Shown: in pieces, positions 23,633 through 32,466 of the stretch | Layout: every line of letters begins with the position of its first letter | How positions within the stretch are numbered: position 1 is the stretch's first letter | Assembly: GCF_000397205.1 (NCBI RefSeq) | Contig: NC_021237.1 | Span: 1,551,001 to 1,615,000 of the forward strand | Direction: 5' to 3' | Length of the DNA stretch: 64,000 nt | Source: Pseudomonas protegens CHA0 | GTDB lineage: Bacteria > Pseudomonadota > Gammaproteobacteria > Pseudomonadales > Pseudomonadaceae | Translations under genes and position numbers: made by a program | Notes under the pieces: generated by a model | Databases searched by the model: none | Told to the model about the DNA's origin: nothing | What the model saw: the letters and a program-made list of their open reading frames with translations, nothing else

Positions 23633-24412
23633 ATGACTTTGTCATTGCCCCAGCAGGGCCGCCTGCGCGCTGCCGTCGAATGCCGCCGGATCACCCGGCG
23701 TTTTGCCGGGCAGGCGGTGCTCGATGGCCTGGATCTGGACATCGCTCCCGGGGAGTTCGTGGCCCTCCTGGGCAGCAGCGGTTCGGGCAAGACCACCTTG
23801 CTGCGAACCCTGGCCGGGCTGGAACCCATCGACCAGGGCCAGTTGCAGGTGCCTTCGGCCATGGCCGCAGTGTTCCAGGAGCCACGGTTGATGCCCTGGA
23901 AGCGCGTGTGGCGCAACGTTGCCCTGGGCGTGCGTGGGGCCGGGGCCCGGGAGCGGGCCGAGGCAGCGCTGGAGGAGGTCGGGCTGGCCCACCGGCTCAA
24001 TGCCTGGCCAGGCACCTTGTCCGGCGGCGAGGCCCAGCGAGTGGCATTGGCCCGGGCCCTGGTACGCGAGCCGCACCTGTTGCTGCTGGATGAGCCCTTC
24101 GCCGCTCTGGACGCCCTGACCCGGATCCGCATGCACCAACTGATCATCCGCCTGTGGCGGGTGCACACCCCGGCGGTGCTGCTGGTGACCCACGATGTCG
24201 ACGAGGCGCTGCTGCTGGCCGATCGGGTGCTGGTGCTGGCCAACGGGCAAATCGCCGAGCAATTGCCAATCCGCCTGCCGCGTCCGCGTCAGGCCTCCAC
24301 CCCTGGGTTCCAGGCACTGCGCGCGCGGTTGCTGCAACTGCTGGGTGTGGAAACCGAGGCCGAGCCGGCCGTCGACATCTCCCTTCCCTTGAGCAGGACT
24401 GCCAGCCGATGA
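23633..24412 (+). CDS. ABC transporter ATP-binding protein, SsuB/TauB-like
   Basis: A protein of 259 aa with Walker A (LLGSSGSGKTTLL), Q-loop (VFQEPRLMPWKRVWRNV), signature (LSGGEAQRVALARAL), Walker B (LLLLDEPFAALDALTR) and H-loop (LLVTHDVDEALLLADR). The QEPRLMPW and DVDEAL segments are typical of SsuB. It energises the adjacent permease. The stop overlaps the next start codon by ATGA, so the flavoprotein gene downstream is translationally coupled. Confidence 0.9.
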   Translation: MTLSLPQQGRLRAAVECRRITRRFAGQAVLDGLDLDIAPGEFVALLGSSGSGKTTLLRTLAGLEPIDQGQLQVPSAMAAVFQEPRLMPWKRVWRNVALGVRGAGARERAEAALEEVGLAHRLNAWPGTLSGGEAQRVALARALVREPHLLLLDEPFAALDALTRIRMHQLIIRLWRVHTPAVLLVTHDVDEALLLADRVLVLANGQIAEQLPIRLPRPRQASTPGFQALRARLLQLLGVETEAEPAVDISLPLSRTASR

Positions 24413-25614
24413 GCCTTTCCAGCGTGCAACCGTCTCCGTCCGTGTCCCGTCCCGTCCCTGATCCAGACTCCAGCGAGTTCGCCGACCTGCTGCAGCAACT
24501 GAGTGAAGAATTCGCCGCCACCGCAGCGCACTACGACCGTCACAGCGAATTTCCCCACGCCAACCTGCAACGCCTGCACCAGCATGGCCTGCTGGCCCTG
24601 ACCGTGCCCCGGGCCCTGGGCGGCAGCGAGGCGACCCTGGCCCAGGCGCGACGAGTGATAGGCGCCGTGGCCCGGGGCGAGCCTTCCACCGCGCTGGTGC
24701 TGGTGATGCAGTACCTGCAGCACACGCGCCTGCAACAGAACACGGCCTGGCCGCTGCACCTGCGCCAGCGCGTGGCCCGGGAGGCGGTGCAAGAGGGTGC
24801 CCTGATCAACGCCCTGCGGGTCGAGCCGGACCTGGGTACGCCGGCCCGGGGCGGTTTGCCGGCGACCCTGGCACGACGGGTCGAGGGTGGCTGGCTGCTC
24901 AGCGGGCGCAAGATCTACTCCACCGGCATTCCCGGGCTGACCTGGCTGGCGGTCTGGGCCCGCAGTGACGAGGCCGAGCCGCAAGTGGGTACCTGGCTGG
25001 TCCACCGTGACAGCCCCGGGATCAGCGTCGAGGAAACCTGGGACCACCTGGGCATGCGCGCCACCGGCAGCCACGACGTGATCTTCGATGAGGTGTTCGT
25101 GCCCGAGGAACAGGCGGTGGATATCCAACCGGCCCACGTGCCCCGGCCCTCCGAGCTGGACAGCAAGGGCGTGCTCTGGCTGGCGGTGCTGCTCTCGGCC
25201 ATCTACGACGGCGTGGCCCGGGCCGCGCGCGACTGGCTGCTGGGCTGGCTGGCCCAGCGTGCCCCGGCCAACCTTGGCGCACCGTTGTCGAGCCTGCCGC
25301 GCTTTCAGGAACTGATCGGGCGCATCGACGCCTTGCTGCTCAACAACCGGGTGCTGCTCGATGCCGCCGCCGAAGGGCGGATCGCCCCGGGGGAGGCGAC
25401 CCAGATCAAATACCTGGTGACCAGCAACGCCATCAGCGCCGTGGAGCTGGGCATCGAAGCCATCGGCAACCCCGGGCTGGCCCGGGGCAACCCCATCGAG
25501 CGGCATTACCGCGATGTGCTGTGCAGCCGCATTCATACCCCGCAGAACGACGCGATTCTCGGTGCCGTGGGGCGCGCCGCCTTTGCCTTGCCCAGCCGCG
25601 GAGCCCAGGCGTGA
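24409..25614 (+). CDS. Acyl-CoA-dehydrogenase-family flavoprotein, SfnB-like
   Basis: A protein of 401 aa. An N-terminal helical domain (LLALTVPRALGGSEATLAQA) is followed by the beta domain (KIYSTGIPGLTWLAVWAR, HLGMRATGSHDVIFDEVFVP) and a C-terminal helical domain. The family includes acyl-CoA dehydrogenases and the FMNH2/flavin-dependent enzymes of organosulfur use (SfnB, DszC-like). Its position inside an SsuBC-like transport operon favours the second group. The first 25 residues (Pro/Ser-rich) look disordered. It overlaps the neighbours on both sides (ATGA, GTGA). Confidence 0.8.
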   Translation: MSLSSVQPSPSVSRPVPDPDSSEFADLLQQLSEEFAATAAHYDRHSEFPHANLQRLHQHGLLALTVPRALGGSEATLAQARRVIGAVARGEPSTALVLVMQYLQHTRLQQNTAWPLHLRQRVAREAVQEGALINALRVEPDLGTPARGGLPATLARRVEGGWLLSGRKIYSTGIPGLTWLAVWARSDEAEPQVGTWLVHRDSPGISVEETWDHLGMRATGSHDVIFDEVFVPEEQAVDIQPAHVPRPSELDSKGVLWLAVLLSAIYDGVARAARDWLLGWLAQRAPANLGAPLSSLPRFQELIGRIDALLLNNRVLLDAAAEGRIAPGEATQIKYLVTSNAISAVELGIEAIGNPGLARGNPIERHYRDVLCSRIHTPQNDAILGAVGRAAFALPSRGAQA

Positions 25615-26549
25615 CGCGCATCGCCAGCCAGCTCGACGAGCACTTCAACCAGCAGTTGCGCCAGTGGCTGCCGGGGGTGGAAGTATTGAGCCTGCCTCGG
25701 GGCCTGCCGTGTGGCTTGCCCGCCGATATCGAAGTGCTGCTGGCCGCGCCCCACGCCGATTTTCGCAACGCGCCAGTGCCGCCGGCGGGCTGGCCGTTTG
25801 GCCTGCGCTTCGTGCAACTGGTGACTTCGGGCCTGGATTATTTTCCTCGCTGGCTGTTCCAGGACCTGCCGGTGGCCAGTGCCCGAGGCAGCACCGCCGA
25901 AAGCATTGCCGAGTTTGCCCTGGCGGCGATCTTCGCCGCCGCCAAGCAACTGCCCCAGGTGTGGATCGAGCGCGCCGAGCACTGGCAGCAACGGCCGCTG
26001 GCCTCGGTGGCCGGCAGCACCCTGGGGCTGTTCGGCTTTGGCAGCATCGCCCGGGAGCTGGCGCCCAAGGCCCAGGCCCTGGGCATGCAGGTACTGGCCC
26101 TGCGGCGTTCGGCGCAGCCGTTCGAGGTGCCCGGGGTGGAGGCGGTGGCCGACCTGCAGGAGCTGTTTGCCCGCGCCGATCACCTGCTGCTGGCGGTGCC
26201 GTTGACCGAGCAGACCCGGGGCATCATTGATGCCGATGTACTGGCAGCGGCCAAGCCAGGGTTGCACCTGATCAATATCGCTCGCGGTGCGCTGATCGAT
26301 CAGCCGGCGCTGTTGCAGGCCCTGGACACCGGGCGCATCGCCCTGGCCAGCCTGGACGTGGCCGACCCCGAGCCGTTGCCCGAGGGGCATCCTTTCTATC
26401 GCCACCCGGGTATTCGCCTGTCGCCCCACACCTCGGCCAATTCGCCCCGGGTCTACCTGAATATCGCGCGCCTGCTGGGACGCAATCTCCAGCGCTGGGG
26501 CGATGGTTTACCCCTGGAAAACCCGGTGGAGATCCAGCGTGGCTACTAA
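25611..26549 (+). CDS. D-2-hydroxyacid dehydrogenase family protein
   Basis: A protein of 312 aa starting at the GTG at 25611, whose TGA overlap with the previous stop supports coupling. The Rossmann motif GLFGFGSIARELAPKAQ, the arginine in NIARGALID and the catalytic histidine in RLSPHTSAN are present. It oxidises or reduces a 2-hydroxy/2-keto acid with NAD(P). In this operon it could act on a product of the flavoprotein or the class II aldolase; the substrate is not known. Confidence 0.85.
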   Translation: MTRIASQLDEHFNQQLRQWLPGVEVLSLPRGLPCGLPADIEVLLAAPHADFRNAPVPPAGWPFGLRFVQLVTSGLDYFPRWLFQDLPVASARGSTAESIAEFALAAIFAAAKQLPQVWIERAEHWQQRPLASVAGSTLGLFGFGSIARELAPKAQALGMQVLALRRSAQPFEVPGVEAVADLQELFARADHLLLAVPLTEQTRGIIDADVLAAAKPGLHLINIARGALIDQPALLQALDTGRIALASLDVADPEPLPEGHPFYRHPGIRLSPHTSANSPRVYLNIARLLGRNLQRWGDGLPLENPVEIQRGY

Positions 26550-26583
26550 CGCGCGGTTCCAGCCCTGGCCGGCAGCGCTTCGT

Positions 26584-26690
26584 GTAGCCGCTGCCGCAGG
26601 CAGCGCACGGCCCGAAGGGGCGCCGGGGTTCTCAAGGCCGCTGAAGGTTCGGCGGGCGGTCGCCAAGCAAGGCCCAGCGGGCCTTTTCGA
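26584..26690. repeat. Right-truncated copy of the 4.5-kb REPIN-like element
   Basis: It begins GTAGCCGCTGCCGCAGGC exactly like the element at 4457. It follows it with scattered mismatches for about 100 bp (GGGGTTCT, GGTCGCCAAGCAAGG), but lacks the right-hand inverted repeat. It occupies most of the gap before the class II aldolase gene. Confidence 0.75.
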
Positions 26691-26710
26691 CAATTTCAAG
26701 GAGAGCGGAT

Positions 26711-27520
26711 ATGACCGCACATTTTCGCCCCGCGGTGTATGACTTGCCCCGCGATGGCCATACGGTTTTTCGCTGGGAGCATCCGCCCCAGCAGGCCACC
26801 GTCGAGCTGGAGCGCCTGCAGCGCAAGCAGAGCCTGGCCGCGGCGTTCCGGGTGTTCGCCCGGCTGGGGTTCGACATGGGCGGCGCCGGGCATATCACGG
26901 TGCGTGACCCGGGGCGCCCGGACCATTTCTGGGTCAACCCGGTGGGGGTGTATTTCGGCCATGTACGGGTCCGCGACCTGTTGCTGGTCAACCCCGAAGG
27001 GGCGGTGATCGAAGGCGAGGGCGCGTTGAACCTGGCGGCGTTCGCCATCCATGCGGCGCTGCATGAAGCCCATCCCGAGGTGGTCGCCGCGGCCCATGCC
27101 CATTCGCTGTACGGCAAGGCCTGGTCGAGCCTGGGGCGCTTGCTCGATCCGCTGACCCAGGACGCCTGCGCTTTCTATGAAAGGCACGGGCTGTTCGACA
27201 ACTTTTCCGGGGTGGTGCTGGAGGCCAGCGAGGGCGCGCGGATCGCCGCCGCACTGGCGGGGCGCAAGGCGCTGATCCTGCAGAACCACGGCCTGCTCAC
27301 CGTGGGTGAAACCGTCGAGGCGGCGGTGTGGCGCTTCATCGCCATGGACAACGCCGCCCAGACTCAACTGCTGGCGGAAGCTGCCGGCACCCCGCGGCCC
27401 ATTCCCCATGAGGTGGCGCGCCACACCGCACGCCAGGTCGGCACCGAGTTTGGCGGCTGGTTCAGTTTCCAGCCTTACCGCGAGCGGATTGTGCGCGAAG
27501 AACCAGACTTTCTCGATTAA
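26711..27520 (+). CDS. Class II aldolase/adducin family protein
   Basis: A protein of 269 aa. The GGAGHITVRDPG region, the zinc histidines in AAAHAHSLYGKAW and the later LQNHGLLTVGET are the hallmarks of the class II aldolase/adducin fold. CAAGGAG just upstream supports the ATG at 26711. The family includes L-fuculose-phosphate aldolases and non-sugar decarboxylases or aldolases. In this operon it is probably a C-C bond lyase or a decarboxylase on the imported compound's carbon skeleton. Confidence 0.82.
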   Translation: MTAHFRPAVYDLPRDGHTVFRWEHPPQQATVELERLQRKQSLAAAFRVFARLGFDMGGAGHITVRDPGRPDHFWVNPVGVYFGHVRVRDLLLVNPEGAVIEGEGALNLAAFAIHAALHEAHPEVVAAAHAHSLYGKAWSSLGRLLDPLTQDACAFYERHGLFDNFSGVVLEASEGARIAAALAGRKALILQNHGLLTVGETVEAAVWRFIAMDNAAQTQLLAEAAGTPRPIPHEVARHTARQVGTEFGGWFSFQPYRERIVREEPDFLD

Positions 27521-27532
27521 GGACCATTGCCC

Positions 27533-28495
27533 ATGCAGCGTCGTCATTTTCTCCAACTCTCGGCCCTGGCCGGTCTGGCCGCCGCCTTGCCGCGCCTGGG
27601 CCTGGGAGCCTCCGTGGACCTGTCCGGGGTCACCCTGAACGTCGCCACCTACAAGGGGGCGGCGCCGAGCTTCTTTGCCGAGGCGGGCATCGAGCCGCCG
27701 CCCTACAAGGTCAAGTACGCTGAGTTCACCGGCGGCAACCTGAGCTTCGAGGCCCTGGTCAGCGGCACCCTGGACATCTCGCCGATGAGCGAGATCCCGC
27801 CGATCTTCGGGATCAAGAACCACGCCCCGGTGAAGCTGATCGCGGTGCTCACCGGCGACGTCAACAACCAGGCCTTCATCGTGCCCAAGGGCTCTGCAGT
27901 GCAGTCGGTGGCCGAGCTCAAGGGCAAGCGCATCGGTTATATCCGCTCCACCAGTTCCCATTACTTTCTGCTCAAGGCGCTGAAGGAGCAGGGCCTGGGC
28001 TTTGCCGATATCGTGCCCATGGCGTTGACTGCGCAGGACGGTTTCGCCGCGTTCCAGAACGGTGCCCTGGATGCCTGGGTCAGCTTCGGCTACTTCATCC
28101 AGCTGGCGGAACTGCGGGCCGGGGCCCGGGTATTGAAGACCGGCCAGGGCTACCTGTCCGGCAACTACGTGATCGCCGCCAACCAGCAGAGCATCGCCGA
28201 CCCGGCCAAGCACGCGGCGATCACCGACTACATCCTGCGCGAGTACCGCTCCTGGCAGTGGATTGCCAGCCACCCCGAGGAATGGGCGACCAGGAGCGCG
28301 CAGATTCTCGGCATGCCCCGGGAAGTGTTCCTTGCCCAGTACCGGGCCCAGAGCGGCCCGCGCCTGCTGCAACCGGTGGACGACGCAGCGGTGAAATCCC
28401 AGCAGGACGTGGCCGACCTGTTCTTCGAGGCCGGCGTGCTGCCCCAGCAACTGGATGTATCCGGCCTGTGGGACCGCAGCTTCCACTGGACCTGA
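27533..28495 (+). CDS. ABC substrate-binding protein, SsuA/TauA-like, with Tat-type signal
   Basis: A protein of 320 aa from the ATG at 27533 (MQRRHFLQLSALAGLAAALP). The RRHFLQ start is a twin-arginine-like signal, so it may be exported folded. The mature part has the sulfonate/taurine-binding pattern (VKYAEFTGGNLSFEALVSG, ELKGKRIGYIRSTSSHYFLL, NGALDAWVSFGYF). It is the likely partner of the SsuBC-like permease and ATPase five to six genes upstream. It is followed by a REP-rich gap, which probably marks the end of this operon segment. Confidence 0.85.
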   Translation: MQRRHFLQLSALAGLAAALPRLGLGASVDLSGVTLNVATYKGAAPSFFAEAGIEPPPYKVKYAEFTGGNLSFEALVSGTLDISPMSEIPPIFGIKNHAPVKLIAVLTGDVNNQAFIVPKGSAVQSVAELKGKRIGYIRSTSSHYFLLKALKEQGLGFADIVPMALTAQDGFAAFQNGALDAWVSFGYFIQLAELRAGARVLKTGQGYLSGNYVIAANQQSIADPAKHAAITDYILREYRSWQWIASHPEEWATRSAQILGMPREVFLAQYRAQSGPRLLQPVDDAAVKSQQDVADLFFEAGVLPQQLDVSGLWDRSFHWT

Positions 28496-28499
28496 GCCT

Positions 28500-28757
28500 G
28501 TAGCCGCCGGCTTGCCGGCGAAAGGGCGATGACGCTTTCGCTGGCCAGCCAGCTCCTACGGAACACCCGACACCCCATGTAGGAGCCGGCTTGCCGGCGA
28601 AGAGGCCCTCAAGCCTTGCACTGGCCAGGGTGACGCTTTCGCTGGCCAGCCAGCTCCTACGGAACACCCGACACCCCATGTAGGAGCCGGCTTGCCGGCG
28701 AAGAGGCCCTCAAGCCTTGCGCTGGCCAGGATGACGCTTTCGCTGGCCAGCCAGCTC
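28500..28757. repeat. Tandem 101-bp REP-containing repeat
   Basis: Alternating forward and reverse REPs occur in the gap 28496-28799. The segment beginning GACGCTTTCGCTGGCC recurs at 28531, 28632 and 28733, a period of exactly 101 bp. Two full units differ by only one or two bases, and a partial third is present. Each unit is one inverted REP pair plus spacer, so this is a tandemly amplified REPIN and not a gene. Confidence 0.9.
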
Positions 28758-28799
28758 TTGCGATCCGGGGGGAAATTCTTTCATTGGCCAGGAGGCCGC

Positions 28800-30011
28800 A
28801 TGTTTACCCGAACCTTGCTGTGCCTGGCGCTGGCCAGCCCCTGGGCCTTGGCCGACAGCCCCGCCCAAGCCCTGCACCAGCGCCTGATCGTGCTCGACAG
28901 CCACCTCGATACCCCCATGCAACTGGCCCGCCCCGGTTGGGACATCACCCAGCGCCATCGCTACCAGGACGACCTGTCCCAGGTCGATCTGCCACGGATG
29001 AAAGAGGGCGGCCTGGACGGCGGTTTCTGGGCCATTTTCACCCCCCAGGGGCCGCTCACCGCCGAAGGCCGGGCCCTGGCCAGCGAACATGGGCTGGCGG
29101 TGCTGGCGCGGATCCGCGACCTGCTGGGCGCCCACCCCGATGATTTCGCCCTGGCCCTGACGGCTGGCGATGTACCGGCCATCGTCGCCCGTGGCCAGCG
29201 TGTGGTTTTCATCAGCATGGAAAACGCCCAGCCCCTGGCCGCCGATCCGGCACGCTTGCACACCTATTACCGCCAGGGCCTGCGCATGCTCGGCCTGGTG
29301 CACTCGGCCAACAACGATTTCGCCGACTCGGCCACCGCCCTGCCGCAGTGGCGCGGCCTGAGCCCGGCGGGCCGGGAGCTGGTGGCCGAGGCCAATCGCC
29401 TGGGGATACTGCTGGATGTCTCCCATGCCTCGGACCAGGTGTTCGACCAGGTCCTGGCGCTGTCGAGGGCGCCGATCATTGCCTCCCATTCCAGCAGCCG
29501 TGCAATCACCGCCCATCCACGCAACCTGGATGACCGGCGCCTGCGGCAACTGGCGGCCAGGGGCGGTGTGGTGCAGGTCAACAGCTTTCCCAGCGACCTG
29601 ATCAACCTTGCGCCCAATCCCGAGCGGGACAAGGCCCTAGGGCCGTTGTACCGCGAGTTCCGCCTGGCGGCGAGCATGAGCCCGGAACAGGTGGCGGACC
29701 TGGCCGAACGCATTCGCCAGGTCGAAGCCCGCTACCCGCAGCCCAGGGCCAGCCTGGACGATTACCTGCGCCATCTGCTGCACATCCTGGAAGTGGTCGG
29801 CCCGGATCATGTGGGCATCGGCGCCGACTGGGACGGCGGTGGTGGGGTACAGGGGCTCGAAGATGTCGCGCAACTGCCACGGATTACCCAGCGCCTGTTG
29901 GCGGCGGGCTACAGCGAAGCGGACCTGGCGAAGATCTGGGGCGGCAACTTGTTGCGCGTTCTCGACGCCGCCCAGGCCGTAGGAGCCGGCTTGCCGGCGA
30001 AGGGGCGCTGA
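28800..30011 (+). CDS. Exported membrane dipeptidase (M19 / renal dipeptidase family)
   Basis: A protein of 403 aa starting at the ATG at 28800 behind AGGAGG. A short signal peptide (MFTRTLLCLALASPWALADS) is followed by the M19 zinc motifs: LDSHLDTP, ISMENAQPLA, LLDVSHASD, IIASHSSSR and DHVGIGADWDG. It cleaves dipeptides, including those with D- or dehydro-residues, in the periplasm. The last 11 residues (AVGAGLPAKGR) are encoded by a REP element, so the C-terminus seems to have been extended or replaced by REP insertion. It is placed before the exported amine oxidase and RidA genes, in the same direction. Confidence 0.88.
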   Translation: MFTRTLLCLALASPWALADSPAQALHQRLIVLDSHLDTPMQLARPGWDITQRHRYQDDLSQVDLPRMKEGGLDGGFWAIFTPQGPLTAEGRALASEHGLAVLARIRDLLGAHPDDFALALTAGDVPAIVARGQRVVFISMENAQPLAADPARLHTYYRQGLRMLGLVHSANNDFADSATALPQWRGLSPAGRELVAEANRLGILLDVSHASDQVFDQVLALSRAPIIASHSSSRAITAHPRNLDDRRLRQLAARGGVVQVNSFPSDLINLAPNPERDKALGPLYREFRLAASMSPEQVADLAERIRQVEARYPQPRASLDDYLRHLLHILEVVGPDHVGIGADWDGGGGVQGLEDVAQLPRITQRLLAAGYSEADLAKIWGGNLLRVLDAAQAVGAGLPAKGR

Positions 30012-30058
30012 TGCCGGCGCGAGCCGTGGGGCTTCTTCGCTGGCAAGCCGGTTCCTGG
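29979..30058. repeat. Inverted REP pair overlapping the 3' end of the dipeptidase gene
   Basis: The forward copy at 29979-30001 is read in frame as the last residues of the dipeptidase. The reverse copy lies at 30036-30058. The remaining 30059-30277 is AT-richer (TTGCATATGC, TTAAAATGTATTTC) and probably contains the promoter of the amine oxidase gene; no gene is seen in it. Confidence 0.85.
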
Positions 30059-30277
30059 CGGGGCGAGTATGGCCAGGCACGGCCAGGCGCAGGGCTATGC
30101 GCGGAGCGCAGAATCTTTTGGCTTGAATATGAAACAAAGTAATATTTGCATATGCTTAAAATGTATTTCTCTTATTAAATAAGCGCCCCTAGGATGGCTT
30201 CACATAGACCCAAGTGACTGCATAAGTCGCCGATCTATAACCGAACGCACTATCCATCCGCAGCAGGGAGCGCTTGC

Positions 30278-31855
30278 ATGCCACTGACCAGAAGACAATT
30301 GATCGCCCGTATTGCCGCTGTCGGCGGGGTCCAGGCGGCGAGTGCGGTCATGGGCCTGTTCGGCGCCAGCGCAACGGCCGAAGCGTTCGAGGAAAACTAC
30401 GCGGCGCTGCCCACGGCGGCGCTGGGCAAGGGGGCCAGCGTGGTGGTGATCGGCGCCGGGATCGGTGGCCTGGTCAGCGCCTACGAGTTGAGCAAGGCCG
30501 GGTTCAAGGTGACCTTGCTGGAAGCCCGGGACCGGGTCGGCGGGCGCAACTGGACGGTGCGTGGTGGCGATCGGGTGGAGTACAGCGACGGCAGCACCCA
30601 GGTCGCGCAATTCGGGGAGGGGTTCTACCTCAATGCCGGGGCCGGCCGTCTGCCCAGCCACCATCAGTTGATGCTCGGCTACTGCCGCGAGCTGGGGGTG
30701 GAGCTGGAGGTGCTGGTCAATACCAGCCGCAACGCCCTGGTGCGTCCGGACCTTGACCAGCCGGCGTTGCAGATCCGCCAGGCGGTCAATGACAGCCGCG
30801 GGCATTTTTCCGAGCTGCTGGCCAAGGCCGTCAATCGCCATGCCCTGGATCAGGAGCTGACACCAGCCGATCGCAGCAACCTGCTGAGTTTCCTGAAAAC
30901 CTGGGGTGATCTTTCCGACAAGCTGGAGTACCTGGGTTCGGCCCGCTCCGGCTACAAGGTCTGGCCCGGCGCCGGCGACCAGCTGGCGCAGAAGAATGAT
31001 CCGCTGCCGTTGCAGACCCTGCTCAACCCGGCGCTGACCACGGCGTTGATGATCGACGAATACCCGGAGTTCTCGCCCACCATGTTCCAGCCGGTGGGGG
31101 GCATGGACCGCATTCCCCAGGCCTTTGCCCGGCGCCTGAAAGGCCAGTTGCGGCTGCACAGCGAGGTGCGCTCCATCAGCAACCAGGCCGACAGCGCCGA
31201 AGTGGTCTATCTGGACCGGCGCACCGGCCGCACCCACAACCTCAAGGCCGACTACGTGATCAGCAGCCTGCCCCTGCCGCTGCTGGCCAAGGTGCAGAAC
31301 AACTTCAGCGCCCCGGTGCGCCAGGCCATCGGCGCGGTGCAGTTCGGCTACGCCAACAAGGTGGCCTGGCAGTCGCGGCGCTTCTGGGAAAGCCAGTACC
31401 AGATCTACGGCGGGCTGTCGTTCATCAACCAGGAAGCCTCCGGGCTGTGGTACCCCAGCGGCGGTTTCAACCAGGCCGAAGGGGTGCTGGTGGCGGCCTA
31501 CAACAACGGCGAAACCGCCCGACGGTTCGGGGAGAAAACCCTGGCCCAGCAGATCGAGATTTCCCGTCAGGCGGTGGAGCTCCTGCACCCCGGGCACAGC
31601 CAGGAACTGCGCAATCCGCTGGTGATTGCCTGGAGCAAGATCCCCTACAACTTCGGCCCCTGGATCAGCCATGAAGTGGCCGAGCCGGACTACGGCCTGC
31701 TCAACCAGCCCCAGGGCCGGGTCTACCTCACCAGCGACGGCCTGGCCCACAGCGGCGTGGGCATCTGGCAGGAAGCCGCCGCCGGCGCGGCGCGGCGGGT
31801 GGTGCGGCAACTTTTCCAACGGGCGCAAGGCTCGTCGCTACAGCAAACGGCCTGA
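30278..31855 (+). CDS. Tat-exported FAD-dependent amine oxidase
   Basis: A protein of 525 aa. The N-terminus MPLTRRQLIARIAAVGG is a twin-arginine signal and cleavage near residue 35 is expected. The dinucleotide motif VVVIGAGIGGLVSAYELS, the ARDRVGGRNWTVRGG segment of the monoamine oxidase/L-amino acid oxidase group and the C-terminal FAD loop (RVYLTSDGLAHSGVGIWQEA) are complete. It oxidises an amine or amino acid to an imine with release of H2O2 in the periplasm. The next gene, an exported RidA, could hydrolyse that imine. The first gene of a four-gene set with a TonB receptor. Confidence 0.88.
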   Translation: MPLTRRQLIARIAAVGGVQAASAVMGLFGASATAEAFEENYAALPTAALGKGASVVVIGAGIGGLVSAYELSKAGFKVTLLEARDRVGGRNWTVRGGDRVEYSDGSTQVAQFGEGFYLNAGAGRLPSHHQLMLGYCRELGVELEVLVNTSRNALVRPDLDQPALQIRQAVNDSRGHFSELLAKAVNRHALDQELTPADRSNLLSFLKTWGDLSDKLEYLGSARSGYKVWPGAGDQLAQKNDPLPLQTLLNPALTTALMIDEYPEFSPTMFQPVGGMDRIPQAFARRLKGQLRLHSEVRSISNQADSAEVVYLDRRTGRTHNLKADYVISSLPLPLLAKVQNNFSAPVRQAIGAVQFGYANKVAWQSRRFWESQYQIYGGLSFINQEASGLWYPSGGFNQAEGVLVAAYNNGETARRFGEKTLAQQIEISRQAVELLHPGHSQELRNPLVIAWSKIPYNFGPWISHEVAEPDYGLLNQPQGRVYLTSDGLAHSGVGIWQEAAAGAARRVVRQLFQRAQGSSLQQTA

Positions 31856-31943
31856 AAAAGCCGAGCACTCACACAACAGCGGTAACCCATGCCGGGTAGC
31901 GGACCTCCGAGGCTGGCACACACAACCTTGGGAGCGTCTTTGC

Positions 31944-32441
31944 ATGTCTTTGAAAAACACCGTCGTAGGGCTGGGGCTGTTGTTCGCCGCCAGCAGCAGT
32001 TGGGCCGCGGGAATCCAGCGCGTGCCGTCCAGCTACCCCAATTCGCCGATCCTGCAATCGGTGACCCTGCCCGCCAACAGCGAGGTGACCTACCTCTCCG
32101 GGCTGCTGCCGGACCCGGTGGACCCCAAGGCGTCCAAGGAGCAGATCCACGCCGAGGGCAACACCGAGGCCCAGGCCCGGGTGGTGCTGCGCAAGGTGGA
32201 GACGATCCTCGCCAGCCAGGGCCTGACCCTGGGGGACGTGGTGCAACTGCGCATCTACCTGGTAGGGGACCCGGCCCTGGGCGGCAAGCTGGATTTCGAC
32301 GGCCTGCAAGTGGCCTTCCGCGAGTTCTTCGGCACCCAGAAGCAGCCGCTCAAGCCCGCCCGGACCACGGTGCAAGTGGCGGGGCTGGTGCTGCCCGGCG
32401 CCTTGATCGAAGTCGAAACCGTTGCCGCCCGAGCGCGCTGA
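31944..32441 (+). CDS. Exported RidA-family (YjgF) enamine/imine deaminase
   Basis: A protein of 165 aa starting at the ATG at 31944. A Sec signal peptide (MSLKNTVVGLGLLFAASSSW, cleavage after AWA-like SWAAG) precedes a complete RidA domain (VTYLSGLLPDP, VVQLRIYLVGDP, KPARTTVQVAGLVLPGALIE). The arginine in PARTTVQV is the substrate-carboxylate anchor of active RidA. Most RidA proteins are cytosolic. Here export matches the Tat-exported amine oxidase 88 bp upstream, which would make imines in the same compartment. Confidence 0.87.
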   Translation: MSLKNTVVGLGLLFAASSSWAAGIQRVPSSYPNSPILQSVTLPANSEVTYLSGLLPDPVDPKASKEQIHAEGNTEAQARVVLRKVETILASQGLTLGDVVQLRIYLVGDPALGGKLDFDGLQVAFREFFGTQKQPLKPARTTVQVAGLVLPGALIEVETVAARAR

Positions 32442-32466
32442 GCCGCCTGTCAAAGGATCTGAAGTC

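Noticed and set aside
28500..28757. A regularly spaced repeat array that might be a CRISPR
   Set aside because: The period is 101 bp with near-identical whole units, and the repeated parts are REP palindromes. There are no unique spacers and no cas genes.
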